From the NCBI RefSeq assembly GCF_003688995.1, contig NZ_PENI01000023.1:1-64000 (forward strand): DNA of 64,000 nt. Reading direction: 5' to 3'. The DNA is from Streptomyces shenzhenensis. GTDB lineage: Bacteria; Actinomycetota; Actinomycetes; Streptomycetales; Streptomycetaceae. The position numbers and the translations under genes were made by a program. This document shows, in pieces, positions 55,411 through 63,451 of this stretch. Each line of letters begins with the position of its first letter. Position 1 is the stretch's first letter. The notes beneath the pieces are model-generated. The model was given only the letters and a program-made list of their open reading frames with translations. It searched no databases and was not told where the DNA came from.

Positions 55411-56139
55411 TCAGGTGGCGTCCTGCGCGGTGGGGTTCGGGGGAGGGCCGGTGAGCTTGCCCACGGTGAGGACCATGCGGTTGGCGTAGATGAAGTAGGC
55501 CACGCTGTGGATGAAGTCGAGCATCGCAGGTGCGTCCAGGCCTTGTTCGGCCAGGGCGGCAGCGTGTTCGGGGCCGAAGGTGGCCGGTGTCGCCGTGAGT
55601 GCCGCCACGCAGTCGGCCAGCACCCGCAGGTGTTCGGGCAGTTCGGCGTCGATGCCGTCGTCGAGGACCCGGCGGGCCGATCCGCAGTCCCCGCTGTACT
55701 GCCCGAAGCGCAGGGCGTGGACGCCCGTGCAGTACAGGCATCTGTTGACCCGTGAGGTGACGAAGGCGGCGAACTCCCTTTCTATCGGCGACAGTTCTTT
55801 GTCCTGGCGGTCCGCGGCGCGGTCGAGGTCCGGGGCGCGGTGGAGGTCCGGGGCGTGGCCGAAGACGCCGTCCTCGATCGAGGCCATCGTGCGGGCGACC
55901 GTGCGGTCGCCGGCGCTGAGCCGGGACGTGGACCGGGCCGCCCGCTGCTCGCCGAACGCGGCGGCCCAGTCGAAGCCGTCGTCCGGTTCCTCGGCCAGCC
56001 AGGCGATCCAGCCGTCGTAGCCGCGGGCGAACCGGTCGGGCCGCTGGACCGGACCGGGGCCGATCACTCGCCCGGTCTCCTGGCCGGCTGTGTGGTCTGC
56101 CCCGTGCTCTGACACGTGTTCTGTTGCCTCGTCGGTCAT
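55411..56139 (-). CDS. CMD/alkylhydroperoxidase-domain protein (Avi_7169-like)
   Basis: A 242-residue protein with an AhpD-type CMD domain. SRVNRCLYCTGVHALRFGQYSG carries the catalytic C-x2-C, followed by LPEHLRVLADCVAALTATPATFGPEH and FIHSVAYFIYANRMVLTVGKLTGPPPN ('...aaif.~~nRl...lg.'). The N-terminal ~85 residues are a low-complexity region rich in Asp/Glu/Gly. It pairs with the next gene (ATGA overlap at 56136); the pair matches the Avi_7169/Avi_7170 couple of peroxidase-related proteins. The C-x2-C suggests thiol-dependent peroxide reduction, but the physiological substrate is unknown. Confidence 0.83.
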   Translation of the reverse strand: MTDEATEHVSEHGADHTAGQETGRVIGPGPVQRPDRFARGYDGWIAWLAEEPDDGFDWAAAFGEQRAARSTSRLSAGDRTVARTMASIEDGVFGHAPDLHRAPDLDRAADRQDKELSPIEREFAAFVTSRVNRCLYCTGVHALRFGQYSGDCGSARRVLDDGIDAELPEHLRVLADCVAALTATPATFGPEHAAALAEQGLDAPAMLDFIHSVAYFIYANRMVLTVGKLTGPPPNPTAQDAT

Positions 56140-56954
56140 GCCCGGACTCCGTTCGTACGCTGCCAGGCCGCGGCCACCGCGGCTCCCGCCCGCACCCGCA
56201 GCAGCAGGGTGAGGGCCGACACCAGTTGGGCGATCACGATGAGTTGGCGCTGCGTCCACCCGGCGTCGAACATCTCCTGGAGGTCGCCGGGGCGGGCGTC
56301 GCGCGGGTGCAGCACCAGCAGGTGCGCGTATCGCAGTGCCTGGGCGGTCCTGGCCCCGACCGAAGCGGTCAGCTCCGGTGTCACTGTGAGGGAGGGGCCG
56401 GGCCGGCTCTCGGCGGCGAGCGCGCCGCCGCCCTTGTGCACGCCGTACGGTCCCGGCGCCACGTCGCGGCTGGCGGTGCGCCGCACACCGGCCGCGTACG
56501 CGTCGGACGCGCCCGCCTCACGCAGGCGGCGAGCGTAGCCGTCGGCGGACTCCGCGGAGTGCAGCGCAGCGACGTAGACGGCCAGGGTGAGCCGTTCCCC
56601 CGGGGTGACGCCGAGGTCGTCGGCGGGCGCGAAGAGCAGTCCGTCGGGGCGGTCGATCAGGCCGGAGATCTCGGGGCGGCTCGCGCGCAGGCGGTTGGTC
56701 TGGGCGTGCCAGGTGCGCTCGCGGGTGAAGGCGATCAGAGCGACCAGGCCCAGGGCAATGTCCAGAGCCCACAGCCGATAGCGCCAGGGGGCGGAGACGG
56801 GCAGTGGCGCCGGCCAGGGCGTGGCGCCGCTACCGATCTGGGCGAGTGGCCAGTCGGTGACGTGGTGGCCGCCATGCAGTGATGATCCACGCGGAGGCCC
56901 GGGCCGGCGCGGTGGTGTGCGTCCGCGCCCCGGTGGCCTTCGCAAGCCGCGCAC
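56136..56954 (-). CDS. CMD-domain protein (Avi_7170-like), start uncertain
   Basis: The 272-residue frame contains DLGVTPGERLTLAVYVAAL, then LTASVGARTAQALRYAHLLVLHPRDARPGDLQEMFDAGWTQRQLIVIAQLVSALTLLLRVRAG, the latter matching CMD-domain proteins of the Avi_7170 type ('H...LvfHPRDAs...l..Ll.aGws....v.l.Qlva.l..q.Rv'). CxxC is not present. N-terminal to residue about 85 is poor: no ATG, GTG or RBS is found near the expected start, and residues 1-60 (Arg/Pro/Gly-rich, then SAPWRYRLWALDIALGLVALIAF) do not look like family text. I give the full open frame, but the true start is probably further in, or the 5' end is damaged. Overlaps the next gene by 4 bases. Confidence 0.65.
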   Translation of the reverse strand: MRGLRRPPGRGRTPPRRPGPPRGSSLHGGHHVTDWPLAQIGSGATPWPAPLPVSAPWRYRLWALDIALGLVALIAFTRERTWHAQTNRLRASRPEISGLIDRPDGLLFAPADDLGVTPGERLTLAVYVAALHSAESADGYARRLREAGASDAYAAGVRRTASRDVAPGPYGVHKGGGALAAESRPGPSLTVTPELTASVGARTAQALRYAHLLVLHPRDARPGDLQEMFDAGWTQRQLIVIAQLVSALTLLLRVRAGAAVAAAWQRTNGVRA

Positions 56955-56975
56955 GGCAGAGTGCAGGTCCGACTC

Positions 56976-57545
56976 CTATGTCGGTACGCGCTGGGTCAAG
57001 CCGGCCACGATGAGGGACAGCCCCGCCGCGAACGCCGATTCGTGATCGATTCGTGGCGTGTCGGGCGGTAGGTCCGGGCTGTCGCCGGGTCCTGCGTCCG
57101 CCTGTTCTTCCAGGACGCTGCCGACCGTGAACCGGCTGGCGGTCAGCATCGCCATCTGCGCGTCGCGCTCGGGCACGCCGGAGTCGATGAGGAAGGACAT
57201 CTTGCGGCGGATCCGGTCGAGGTCTGCCGTGGGCGTGGAGCCGGCGTGGAGGCGTGCGCCGTCGCGGCGCATCAGCAGGGTGCGCCTGAAGCTGCGGGTG
57301 TTCTCCAGGAACCATGCGCGCCAGTCGTCCTCAGGCGTCGGCAGCGGTGCGTTCGCATGGGGCGCCATCGCGGCCTGCGCCATGGCCGCCAGGAGGTCCT
57401 TCTTGGTGCGGAAGTACCAGTACAGCGACGGCTGTTCGACGCGCAGGCGCTTCGCCAGCTGTCGTGTGCTGACGGCATCCAGGCCGACCTCGTCGAGCAG
57501 GTTGAGCGCCTCGGTGACCACGATCTCACGGTTCATCTTCGTCAC
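56976..57545 (-). CDS. TetR-family repressor (TetR_C type)
   Basis: A 189-residue repressor. REIVVTEALNLLDEVGLDAVSTRQLAKRLRVEQPSLYWYFRTKKDLLAAMAQAAM, in pieces, is the classic TetR HTH (normally 'i...al.ll...G.~~lt.r.lA..lgv..paLYwH...k..ll..la'). The remainder fits the TetR_C domain (tetracycline-repressor-type ligand core). GTG 57545 or ATG 57536 are possible starts; the latter would be MNREIVV. It is divergent to the FAD monooxygenase over a 69-base intergenic region with tetO-like palindromes. This whole arrangement mimics the Tn10 tetR/tetA layout, with a flavin monooxygenase in place of an efflux pump. Confidence 0.9.
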   Translation of the reverse strand: MTKMNREIVVTEALNLLDEVGLDAVSTRQLAKRLRVEQPSLYWYFRTKKDLLAAMAQAAMAPHANAPLPTPEDDWRAWFLENTRSFRRTLLMRRDGARLHAGSTPTADLDRIRRKMSFLIDSGVPERDAQMAMLTASRFTVGSVLEEQADAGPGDSPDLPPDTPRIDHESAFAAGLSLIVAGLTQRVPT

Positions 57546-57552
57546 GTTGACA

Positions 57553-57569
57553 ATCTATCGCTGATAGAT
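57553..57569. promoter_or_regulatory. tetO-like operator 1
   Basis: ATCTATC-GCT-GATAGAT, perfect 7-base arms around a 3-base centre. The core CTATCGCTGATAG resembles the Tn10 tet operator core (CTATCA-x-TGATAG), differing in the centre. It lies 8-24 bases before the TetR start. Confidence 0.75.
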
Positions 57570-57583
57570 GACTCTGAAAAGGA

Positions 57584-57600
57584 ATCATTCACCGATAGAT
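57584..57600. promoter_or_regulatory. tetO-like operator 2 (imperfect)
   Basis: ATCATTC-ACC-GATAGAT, arms matching 5 of 7, centre 31 bases from operator 1 and about 15 bases before the monooxygenase ATG. Two operators about 30 bases apart echo the tetO1/tetO2 spacing. Confidence 0.5.
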
Positions 57601-57614
57601 TTTGGGTGGTGGAC

Positions 57615-58862
57615 ATGACACAGAGGTCGGGAACGCGGTCCTTGCGGATCCTCATGGCCGGCGGCGGAGTCGCGGGGCAGGCGCTGGCCTTCTGGCTGAC
57701 GCGGGGCGGCCACCAGGTGACCGTCGTCGAACGCTTCCCCGCGCTGCGGGCCACCGGCACCCAGGTCGACCTGCGGGGTCAGGGCATCGAGGCCGTCCGC
57801 CGCATGGGACTCCTCGACGAGGTCCGGTCCCAGCTCGTGGACGAGAAGGGCGTCGCCTTCGTCGACGCCCGCGGCAAGGCCAAAGCGACGATCATGGCCA
57901 ACACCTCCGGGCAGGGCCGCCAGACACTGACGTCCGAGTACGAGATCATGCGCGGCGACCTCGTACGTATCCTCAACGATGCGACCAAGCACGACGCCGA
58001 GTACGTCTTCGGCAAGAGCGTGGACGGTTTCGAGCAGGACGAGCACAAGGTCGTCGCCCACTTCTCCGACGGGTCGTCCGGCGAGTTCGACCTCCTGGTC
58101 GGCGCGGACGGACAGGGATCACGCATCCGCCGGGCGATCCTCCCGGAGGGCTTCGACCCGTACTGGCGGGTCGGCATCCACATGGCGTACTGGTTCGTCC
58201 CGCGCATCGCCTCCGACAGCGACATCCGCGACACCTACATGGCCCCGGGCGGCCGTCAGATCATGCGCCGCAGCCACAATCCGACCGAGACCCAGGTCTA
58301 CTTCGTGCTCCGCGAAGAATCCGAGGAAGCCTCGGCGATCCACCGGGAACCCGTCGAGCGCCAGCAGGAGTTCTGGGCGCGCAGGTTCCGCGACGCCGGA
58401 TGGCAGACCGAGCGCTTCATCGACGGGATGAAGACCAGCCCCTTCTTCTACTCCCAGGAGATCGCCCAGGTGCGCACCGACACCTGGTCCAAGGGCCGCG
58501 TGGTCCTGGCCGGGGACGCCGCGCACTGTGCTTCCCCCTATAGCGGCATGGGAGTCTCCGGCGGCTTGGTCGGCGCCTACGTCCTGGCCGACGAGATCAA
58601 CCGGCACCCGGACGATCTGCCGACCGCACTGGCGAACTACGACACCGTGCTGCGGCCCTTCGTCAACGAAATCCAGGCCGAGGTCAATCCGCGCCTCCTG
58701 CGGATCGGCATGCCGATGACCCAGCGCGCCATCGACGCCTTCCTCGCTGTCACCAGTGTGGCGACCGCCCTGCGCATCCCGGATCTGGCGGCACGCTTCT
58801 CCAAGGAGGACCGCGGCGGTGACTGGCAGCTCCCGGATCGCCCGGAACTGCGAGCCGCCTGA
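57615..58862 (+). CDS. FAD-dependent monooxygenase, TetX-like group
   Basis: A 415-residue class A flavoprotein hydroxylase. ILMAGGGVAGQALAFWLTRGGHQVTVVERFPALR is the FAD Rossmann motif (GGGVAG), LRGQGIEAVRRMGLLDEVR and MRGDLVRILNDAT fit the second region, LLVGADGQGSRIRR is the DG motif, and VVLAGDAAHCASPYSGMGVSGGLVGAYVLA is the GD motif of the FAD-binding domain. Family members hydroxylate aromatic substrates; TetX hydroxylates tetracyclines. Gene context with a divergent TetR that has tetO-like operators makes a tetracycline-like or other polycyclic substrate plausible, but sequence alone does not prove it. ATG 57615 was preferred; GTG codons 6 and 9 bases upstream are alternatives. Confidence 0.85.
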   Translation: MTQRSGTRSLRILMAGGGVAGQALAFWLTRGGHQVTVVERFPALRATGTQVDLRGQGIEAVRRMGLLDEVRSQLVDEKGVAFVDARGKAKATIMANTSGQGRQTLTSEYEIMRGDLVRILNDATKHDAEYVFGKSVDGFEQDEHKVVAHFSDGSSGEFDLLVGADGQGSRIRRAILPEGFDPYWRVGIHMAYWFVPRIASDSDIRDTYMAPGGRQIMRRSHNPTETQVYFVLREESEEASAIHREPVERQQEFWARRFRDAGWQTERFIDGMKTSPFFYSQEIAQVRTDTWSKGRVVLAGDAAHCASPYSGMGVSGGLVGAYVLADEINRHPDDLPTALANYDTVLRPFVNEIQAEVNPRLLRIGMPMTQRAIDAFLAVTSVATALRIPDLAARFSKEDRGGDWQLPDRPELRAA

Positions 58863-59121
58863 CCGTGCCGCTCCTCGCCTCCCACCCGCACGGCACACGG
58901 CTCGGTCCGTCCGGCCCTGCTCGGGACCACGGCCGGGCACGCGTCACCCTGCCCCGTACTGCTCCTGCAGTACGACGCAGTGTCAGCATGCGGGGGACGA
59001 CGAGGACGTGCCGCGCAGCAAACGATGGGGGAAGGCTCCCGCTCATGCTTTCCGAGCCGTAGCCGGAGCGCGGCCTTCGTGCCGCTGCAATGTCCCTTCC
59101 TCCCGACTGGAGCTCCTCGTC

Positions 59122-61326
59122 ATGGCTTCATTGCTCTATCGACTTGGTCGATTGTCATTCCGGCAACGCCGCTATTTCGCCTTCGTATGGGTGGTGCTCC
59201 TGGCGGCATGTGCCCTGATGGCGGCCACGGCCCCAGAGGCCGAGGACGCTGGGTTCGCGATGCCGGGCACCGAGTCGCAGAAGGCTTTCGACCTGCTCGA
59301 CGAGCGATTCCCCGGCGGGAATTCGGAGGGGGCTGATGCACGCATCGTCTTCGCGGCCCCGGACGGGCAGAAGGTGACGGCCGCCGATCACCGGGCCGTG
59401 GTGGACAAGGCCGTCGATGAGGTCGCCGCCGGCCCTCAGGTGGCAGAGGCCCAGAACCCCTTCACAGCGGACGCCGTCAGCAAGGACGGCACCACCGCAT
59501 ACGCGACCGTCACCTACGCCGCCCCGAGTGAAGAACTGTCCGAAGCCACGAGCAAGGCGCTCATGGATGCCGTTCAGGACGGCCGGGACGCGGGCCTGAC
59601 GGTCGAGGTCGGCGGGTCGGCCGTGGACGCCGGGCCAGAACTCGGCGGCATCACCGAACTGATCGGCATCGGTGTCGCGGCGATCGTGCTGGTCATCACC
59701 TTCCGGGCCCTGGTCGCCGCTGGCCTGCCGCTGCTCACCGCACTCGTCGGGCTCGGCGCGGGCGTCTGCGCGATCATCGCCGCCGGCATGTCCACCACGA
59801 CGATCACACTGGCGCTCATGCTGGGTCTGGCCGTGGGAATCGACTACGCCCTGTTCATCCTCTCCCGGTATCGCACGGAGCGGGCCGAGGGACACGACGC
59901 TGAAGAGGCCGTCGGCCGCGCCGTGGGCACAGCCGGTTCCGCCGTCGTCTTCGCCGGAGCCACCGTCGTCATCGCGCTGGCCGGACTCGCGGTCGCGGGC
60001 GTGCCGATGCTGACCGACATGGGCTTGGCCGCCGCCGGGACCGTCGTGATCGCGGTTCTGGTCGCTCTGACCTTGCTGCCCGCCCTGCTCGGCTTCTTTC
60101 CCCGGGCGGTCCTGCCCCGCGCCCACCGCACCGCACGCCACCCGGCCGCTGTCGGGGCGAAGGAGCCTGCCGGCAGCCGCTGGGCCCGCTTCGTCGTCCG
60201 CAGGCCGTTGGCTGCGCTGCTGCTCAGCGTCGTCGGCCTGGGTATCGTCGCCGTACCGGCCCTCGACCTGCAGCTCACCCTGCCCGGCGACGAGGCACAG
60301 CCCACCTCGACCACCCAGCGCCGCGCCTACGACGCACTCGCCGACGGATTCGGCCCCGGCTTCAACGGACCCCTGACCATCGTCATCGACACCCGGCAGG
60401 CCGACGACGCGAAAGCCGTGGCCGCACAGGCCCGCAAGACCCTCAGTGCCACCGACGGCATCGTCGAGGTGTCGCCCGTCATGTTCAACAAGGCCGAGGA
60501 CACCGCCGTCGTCACCGCCGTGCCCAGCACCGGCCCCAGCGCCACCGCGACGAAGGATCTGGTCAAGACCATCCGCGCCGAAGCAGCCGAGCTCAAGACC
60601 GCCACCGGCGCATCCATGGTGGTCACCGGACAGACCGCGATGAACATCGACGTGTCGAACAAGGTCACTGCCGCGCTCCTGCCCTACCTCGCCGTCGTGG
60701 TGGGCCTGGCCGTCCTCTTGCTGCTGGTCGTCTTCCGCTCGATCCTCGTTCCCATCAAGGCCGCACTGGGATTCCTGCTCTCCGTCGCCGCAGCCTTCGG
60801 CGTGATCGTCGCGGTGTTCCAGTGGGGATGGCTGGCCGACCTGCTGGGAGTCGCCCAGACCGGCCCCGTGATGAGCATGATGCCGATCTTCCTGATCGGT
60901 GTGGTCTTCGGGCTGGCCATGGACTACGAGGTCTTCCTCGTGACCCGCATCCGGGAAGCCTACGTACACGGTGAAGAGCCCTCTCAGGCCGTCACCACCG
61001 GCTTCCGCCACAGCGCCCGCGTCGTGGTGGCCGCCGCCGTCATCATGATCGCCGTATTCGCCGGCTTCATCGGCATGACCGACTCCATGATCAAAATGCT
61101 CGGTCTGGGGCTGGCGTCCGCTGTCCTCTTCGACGCCTTTGTCGTCCGGATGACCATCGTGCCCGCCGCCCTCGCACTCCTGGGCCACTCGGCGTGGTGG
61201 CTCCCGCGCCGGCTCGGCAAGGTGCTGCCCGACCTGGACATCGAAGGCGAACAACTCAGCCGCCGGCTGCGGGCCGGTACCGACCTCCCGGCGCAGGCCC
61301 CGCAACGGGAGTCGGTGCACGGATGA
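59122..61326 (+). CDS. MMPL-family (RND-like) transporter
   Basis: A 734-residue membrane protein with the MMPL layout. The N-terminal 'RRYFAFVWVVLLAACALMAA' helix is followed by a large periplasmic loop, five or six helices (residues about 175-330, containing GLAVGIDYALFILSRYRTERAEG, the 'D(Y)alfl..R.reE...' motif), a second periplasmic loop, and a repeat with GVVFGLAMDYEVFLVTRIREAYVHG ('f....D..vfl..R..E'). Two copies of the Asp/Tyr motif in transmembrane helix 4 are hallmarks of proton-driven MMPL lipid or drug exporters. It follows the FAD monooxygenase by 259 bases and precedes a two-component system with a 112-base gap; start ATG 59122. Confidence 0.9.
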   Translation: MASLLYRLGRLSFRQRRYFAFVWVVLLAACALMAATAPEAEDAGFAMPGTESQKAFDLLDERFPGGNSEGADARIVFAAPDGQKVTAADHRAVVDKAVDEVAAGPQVAEAQNPFTADAVSKDGTTAYATVTYAAPSEELSEATSKALMDAVQDGRDAGLTVEVGGSAVDAGPELGGITELIGIGVAAIVLVITFRALVAAGLPLLTALVGLGAGVCAIIAAGMSTTTITLALMLGLAVGIDYALFILSRYRTERAEGHDAEEAVGRAVGTAGSAVVFAGATVVIALAGLAVAGVPMLTDMGLAAAGTVVIAVLVALTLLPALLGFFPRAVLPRAHRTARHPAAVGAKEPAGSRWARFVVRRPLAALLLSVVGLGIVAVPALDLQLTLPGDEAQPTSTTQRRAYDALADGFGPGFNGPLTIVIDTRQADDAKAVAAQARKTLSATDGIVEVSPVMFNKAEDTAVVTAVPSTGPSATATKDLVKTIRAEAAELKTATGASMVVTGQTAMNIDVSNKVTAALLPYLAVVVGLAVLLLLVVFRSILVPIKAALGFLLSVAAAFGVIVAVFQWGWLADLLGVAQTGPVMSMMPIFLIGVVFGLAMDYEVFLVTRIREAYVHGEEPSQAVTTGFRHSARVVVAAAVIMIAVFAGFIGMTDSMIKMLGLGLASAVLFDAFVVRMTIVPAALALLGHSAWWLPRRLGKVLPDLDIEGEQLSRRLRAGTDLPAQAPQRESVHG

Positions 61327-61438
61327 CCCACAGCGCGCCGGGCCGCCCGGCCAGCTGGGCGGCCCGGCGCGCCCCCTGGCAGAAGACAGGCCCCGGCACA
61401 GGACAAGAACACCGCCGCGGCCGGTCAAGGAGGTACGT

Positions 61439-62731
61439 GTGATCGACGCACTGCGGCTGTGGTCCCGCCGTCATCCCCGCCGGGTCGACATCACCCTCGC
61501 GCTCCTGCTGTGCGGCATCACCCTGGTGTCCACGGCCATGGACCAGCCTCCGCACATCCGCCAATGGCCACCATGGCCCGCGCTGGTCGTCACCCTGCTC
61601 TCGTCGGGTGCCTTCCTCGCCCACCGCCGCCTCCCGCGCCTGACCGTGGTTGCCACCACCGCGTGCGGCACCGCTCTGGGCGCCATGAGCACCACGCTGA
61701 ACTACGAGTTCGGCTCCACCACCGCCTGTACCGTCATGGCCGCACTGGCCTCCCTCGCACTGCACAGCGACCAGCGCACCACCATCCGCTACACCGCCGC
61801 CTGCGCCCTCACCCTGCTCGCGGCTTCCGTCCTCTGGGCACCGGAGGGCCCCCGCATGCAGCCCGAACAGGTAGGGCTGGTCGGTTTCGTACTCCTGGCC
61901 AGCGCGGTCGCCGACTCCACGCGCAGCAGGCGCGGCTACGTCGCTGCCGTCGAAGCCCGCGCCGAACTCGCCGAACGCACCCGCGAGGACGAAGCACGCC
62001 ACCGGGTCGGCGCCGAGCGGATGCGCATCGCCCGCGACCTCCACGACGTCGTCGCCCACCACATCACCCTCGCCCACGCCCAAGCCGCCACCGCCGAATA
62101 CCTACTCCCCGCCAAGCTCGATCAGGCGCAGGATGCCCTGCGTCACCTCACCTCCACCTTGCTCTCCGCGCTGGAAGAACTGCGCACAACCGTGGGACTG
62201 CTGCGCCAGAGCGGCCACGAAGCCCCCCTGGAGCCTGCGCCCGGACTGGCCCAGCTCCCAGCCCTTCTCGCGTCCTTCGCACACGCCGGCCTCACCGTCG
62301 ACGTCATCGACGACGGCCCCGAACAACCGCTGTCCCCCGGAGTCGACCTCACCGCCTTCCGGATCGTGCAGGAAGCCCTCACCAACGTCACCAAACACGC
62401 CGACACCACCAGGGCCTCGCTTCAACTCGCCTACACGACCCGCCTCCTGACCATCACGATCCGAGACGACGGCCCCGCACACGCAGCGGCGGACACGGTC
62501 ACCGGGTACGGACTCATCGGCATGCGGGAGCGGGCCCTGGCTGTGGGAGGACGCCTCCAGGCCCGGCCGCAGGCGGTCCACGGCTTCGAGGTGATCGCCG
62601 AACTCCCCACCCATCCACCACACCGCCGGCGCCCCGCGACCGGGAGGACAGCCCATGACCATCCGGGTACTGCTCGCCGACGATCAGGCGCTCCTGACCG
62701 GTACCTTCCAGATCCTCATCAATGCCAGTGA
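61439..62731 (+). CDS. Sensor histidine kinase (NarL-type, HisKA_3)
   Basis: A 430-residue kinase. The N-terminus has about five transmembrane helices (RRVDITLALLLCGITLVSTAM, WPALVVTLLSSGAFLAHRR, and so on, to about residue 145). The catalytic part starts ERTREDEARHRVGAERMRIARDLHDVVAHHITLAHAQAATAE (HisKA_3 with DLHD, phospho-acceptor His), then FRIVQEALTNVTKHA (N box), TGYGLIGMRERALAVGGRL (G boxes). Stop 62731 lies 77 bases inside the response regulator, an unusually long overlap. The C-terminal ~40 residues are Arg/Pro-rich in the overlap and perhaps not functional. GTG 61439 with AAGGAGGTACGT. Cotranscription with the MMPL gene is likely. Confidence 0.86.
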   Translation: MIDALRLWSRRHPRRVDITLALLLCGITLVSTAMDQPPHIRQWPPWPALVVTLLSSGAFLAHRRLPRLTVVATTACGTALGAMSTTLNYEFGSTTACTVMAALASLALHSDQRTTIRYTAACALTLLAASVLWAPEGPRMQPEQVGLVGFVLLASAVADSTRSRRGYVAAVEARAELAERTREDEARHRVGAERMRIARDLHDVVAHHITLAHAQAATAEYLLPAKLDQAQDALRHLTSTLLSALEELRTTVGLLRQSGHEAPLEPAPGLAQLPALLASFAHAGLTVDVIDDGPEQPLSPGVDLTAFRIVQEALTNVTKHADTTRASLQLAYTTRLLTITIRDDGPAHAAADTVTGYGLIGMRERALAVGGRLQARPQAVHGFEVIAELPTHPPHRRRPATGRTAHDHPGTARRRSGAPDRYLPDPHQCQ

Positions 62732-63344
62732 CGACATGGAAGTCGTCGGAGTCGCTGGAGACGGTACCCAAGCCGTGCAGCTGACTCGTGCCACGGCGCC
62801 GGATGTCGTGGTCATGGACATCCGGATGCCCGGCAAGGACGGTCTCGACGCCGCCGAAGAGATCACCCGGTCCGAAGCACCCGGTCGGGCCCGTGTCCTC
62901 ATCCTCACCACGTTCGAGACCGACGAGTACGTGACACGGGCCCTCCGTGCCGGCGTGAGCGGCTTCCTGGGCAAAGGCGTCGCGCCCGCCGAACTCCTCA
63001 GCGCCATCCGCACCGTTGCGGCCGGAGACATGATCCTTTCTCCCTCCGCCACACACGTCGTGATCAACCGCTACCTCGCCACCCCCGGTCCACCCACCGC
63101 GGTGCCACGCATACTGGAGACACTCACACCCCGCGAGCGCGAGGTACTGGCCCAGATCGCCAACGGCCTCACCAACGACGAAATCGCCGAGACCCTTTGC
63201 ATCAGCCCGCTGACAGTCCGCACCTTCGTCCAGCGCATGATGGCCAAACTCGAGGCCCGCCACCGAGCCCAGCTCATCGCGATCGCCTACCAGACCGGTT
63301 TCGTGCGCGCGCACCAGCCGCCGGCGCCCGACACCGGAACCTGA
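62655..63344 (+). CDS. NarL-family response regulator
   Basis: A 229-residue regulator. IRVLLADDQALLTGTFQIL (acidic pair), DVVVMDIRMPGKDGLDAAEEI (phospho-acceptor Asp, MDxRMPxxDG), ILTTFETDEYVTRALRAGVSGFLGKG (T and K of the phosphorylation switch) and a LuxR HTH, LTPREREVLAQIANGLTNDEIAETLCISPLTVRTFVQRMMAKLEAR. All canonical residues are there. Start ATG 62655, inside the sensor-kinase C-terminus. It likely controls the MMPL transporter upstream, forming an envelope-stress or drug-responsive unit. Confidence 0.92.
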   Translation: MTIRVLLADDQALLTGTFQILINASDDMEVVGVAGDGTQAVQLTRATAPDVVVMDIRMPGKDGLDAAEEITRSEAPGRARVLILTTFETDEYVTRALRAGVSGFLGKGVAPAELLSAIRTVAAGDMILSPSATHVVINRYLATPGPPTAVPRILETLTPREREVLAQIANGLTNDEIAETLCISPLTVRTFVQRMMAKLEARHRAQLIAIAYQTGFVRAHQPPAPDTGT

Positions 63345-63451
63345 CGACCTCCCCAGCGGGCGCGACGGCGCGCAGGGCGAGGTCGACGTTGGCCCCGAAC
63401 TCCACATCTGCGTCGAAGGGGGCTGTGAGGCGTTCGGCGTAACTCCCGGTC

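Noticed and set aside
59155..61428. Long minus-strand open frame of about 750 codons.
   Set aside because: His/Gln/Gly-rich low-complexity shadow of the MMPL transporter gene.
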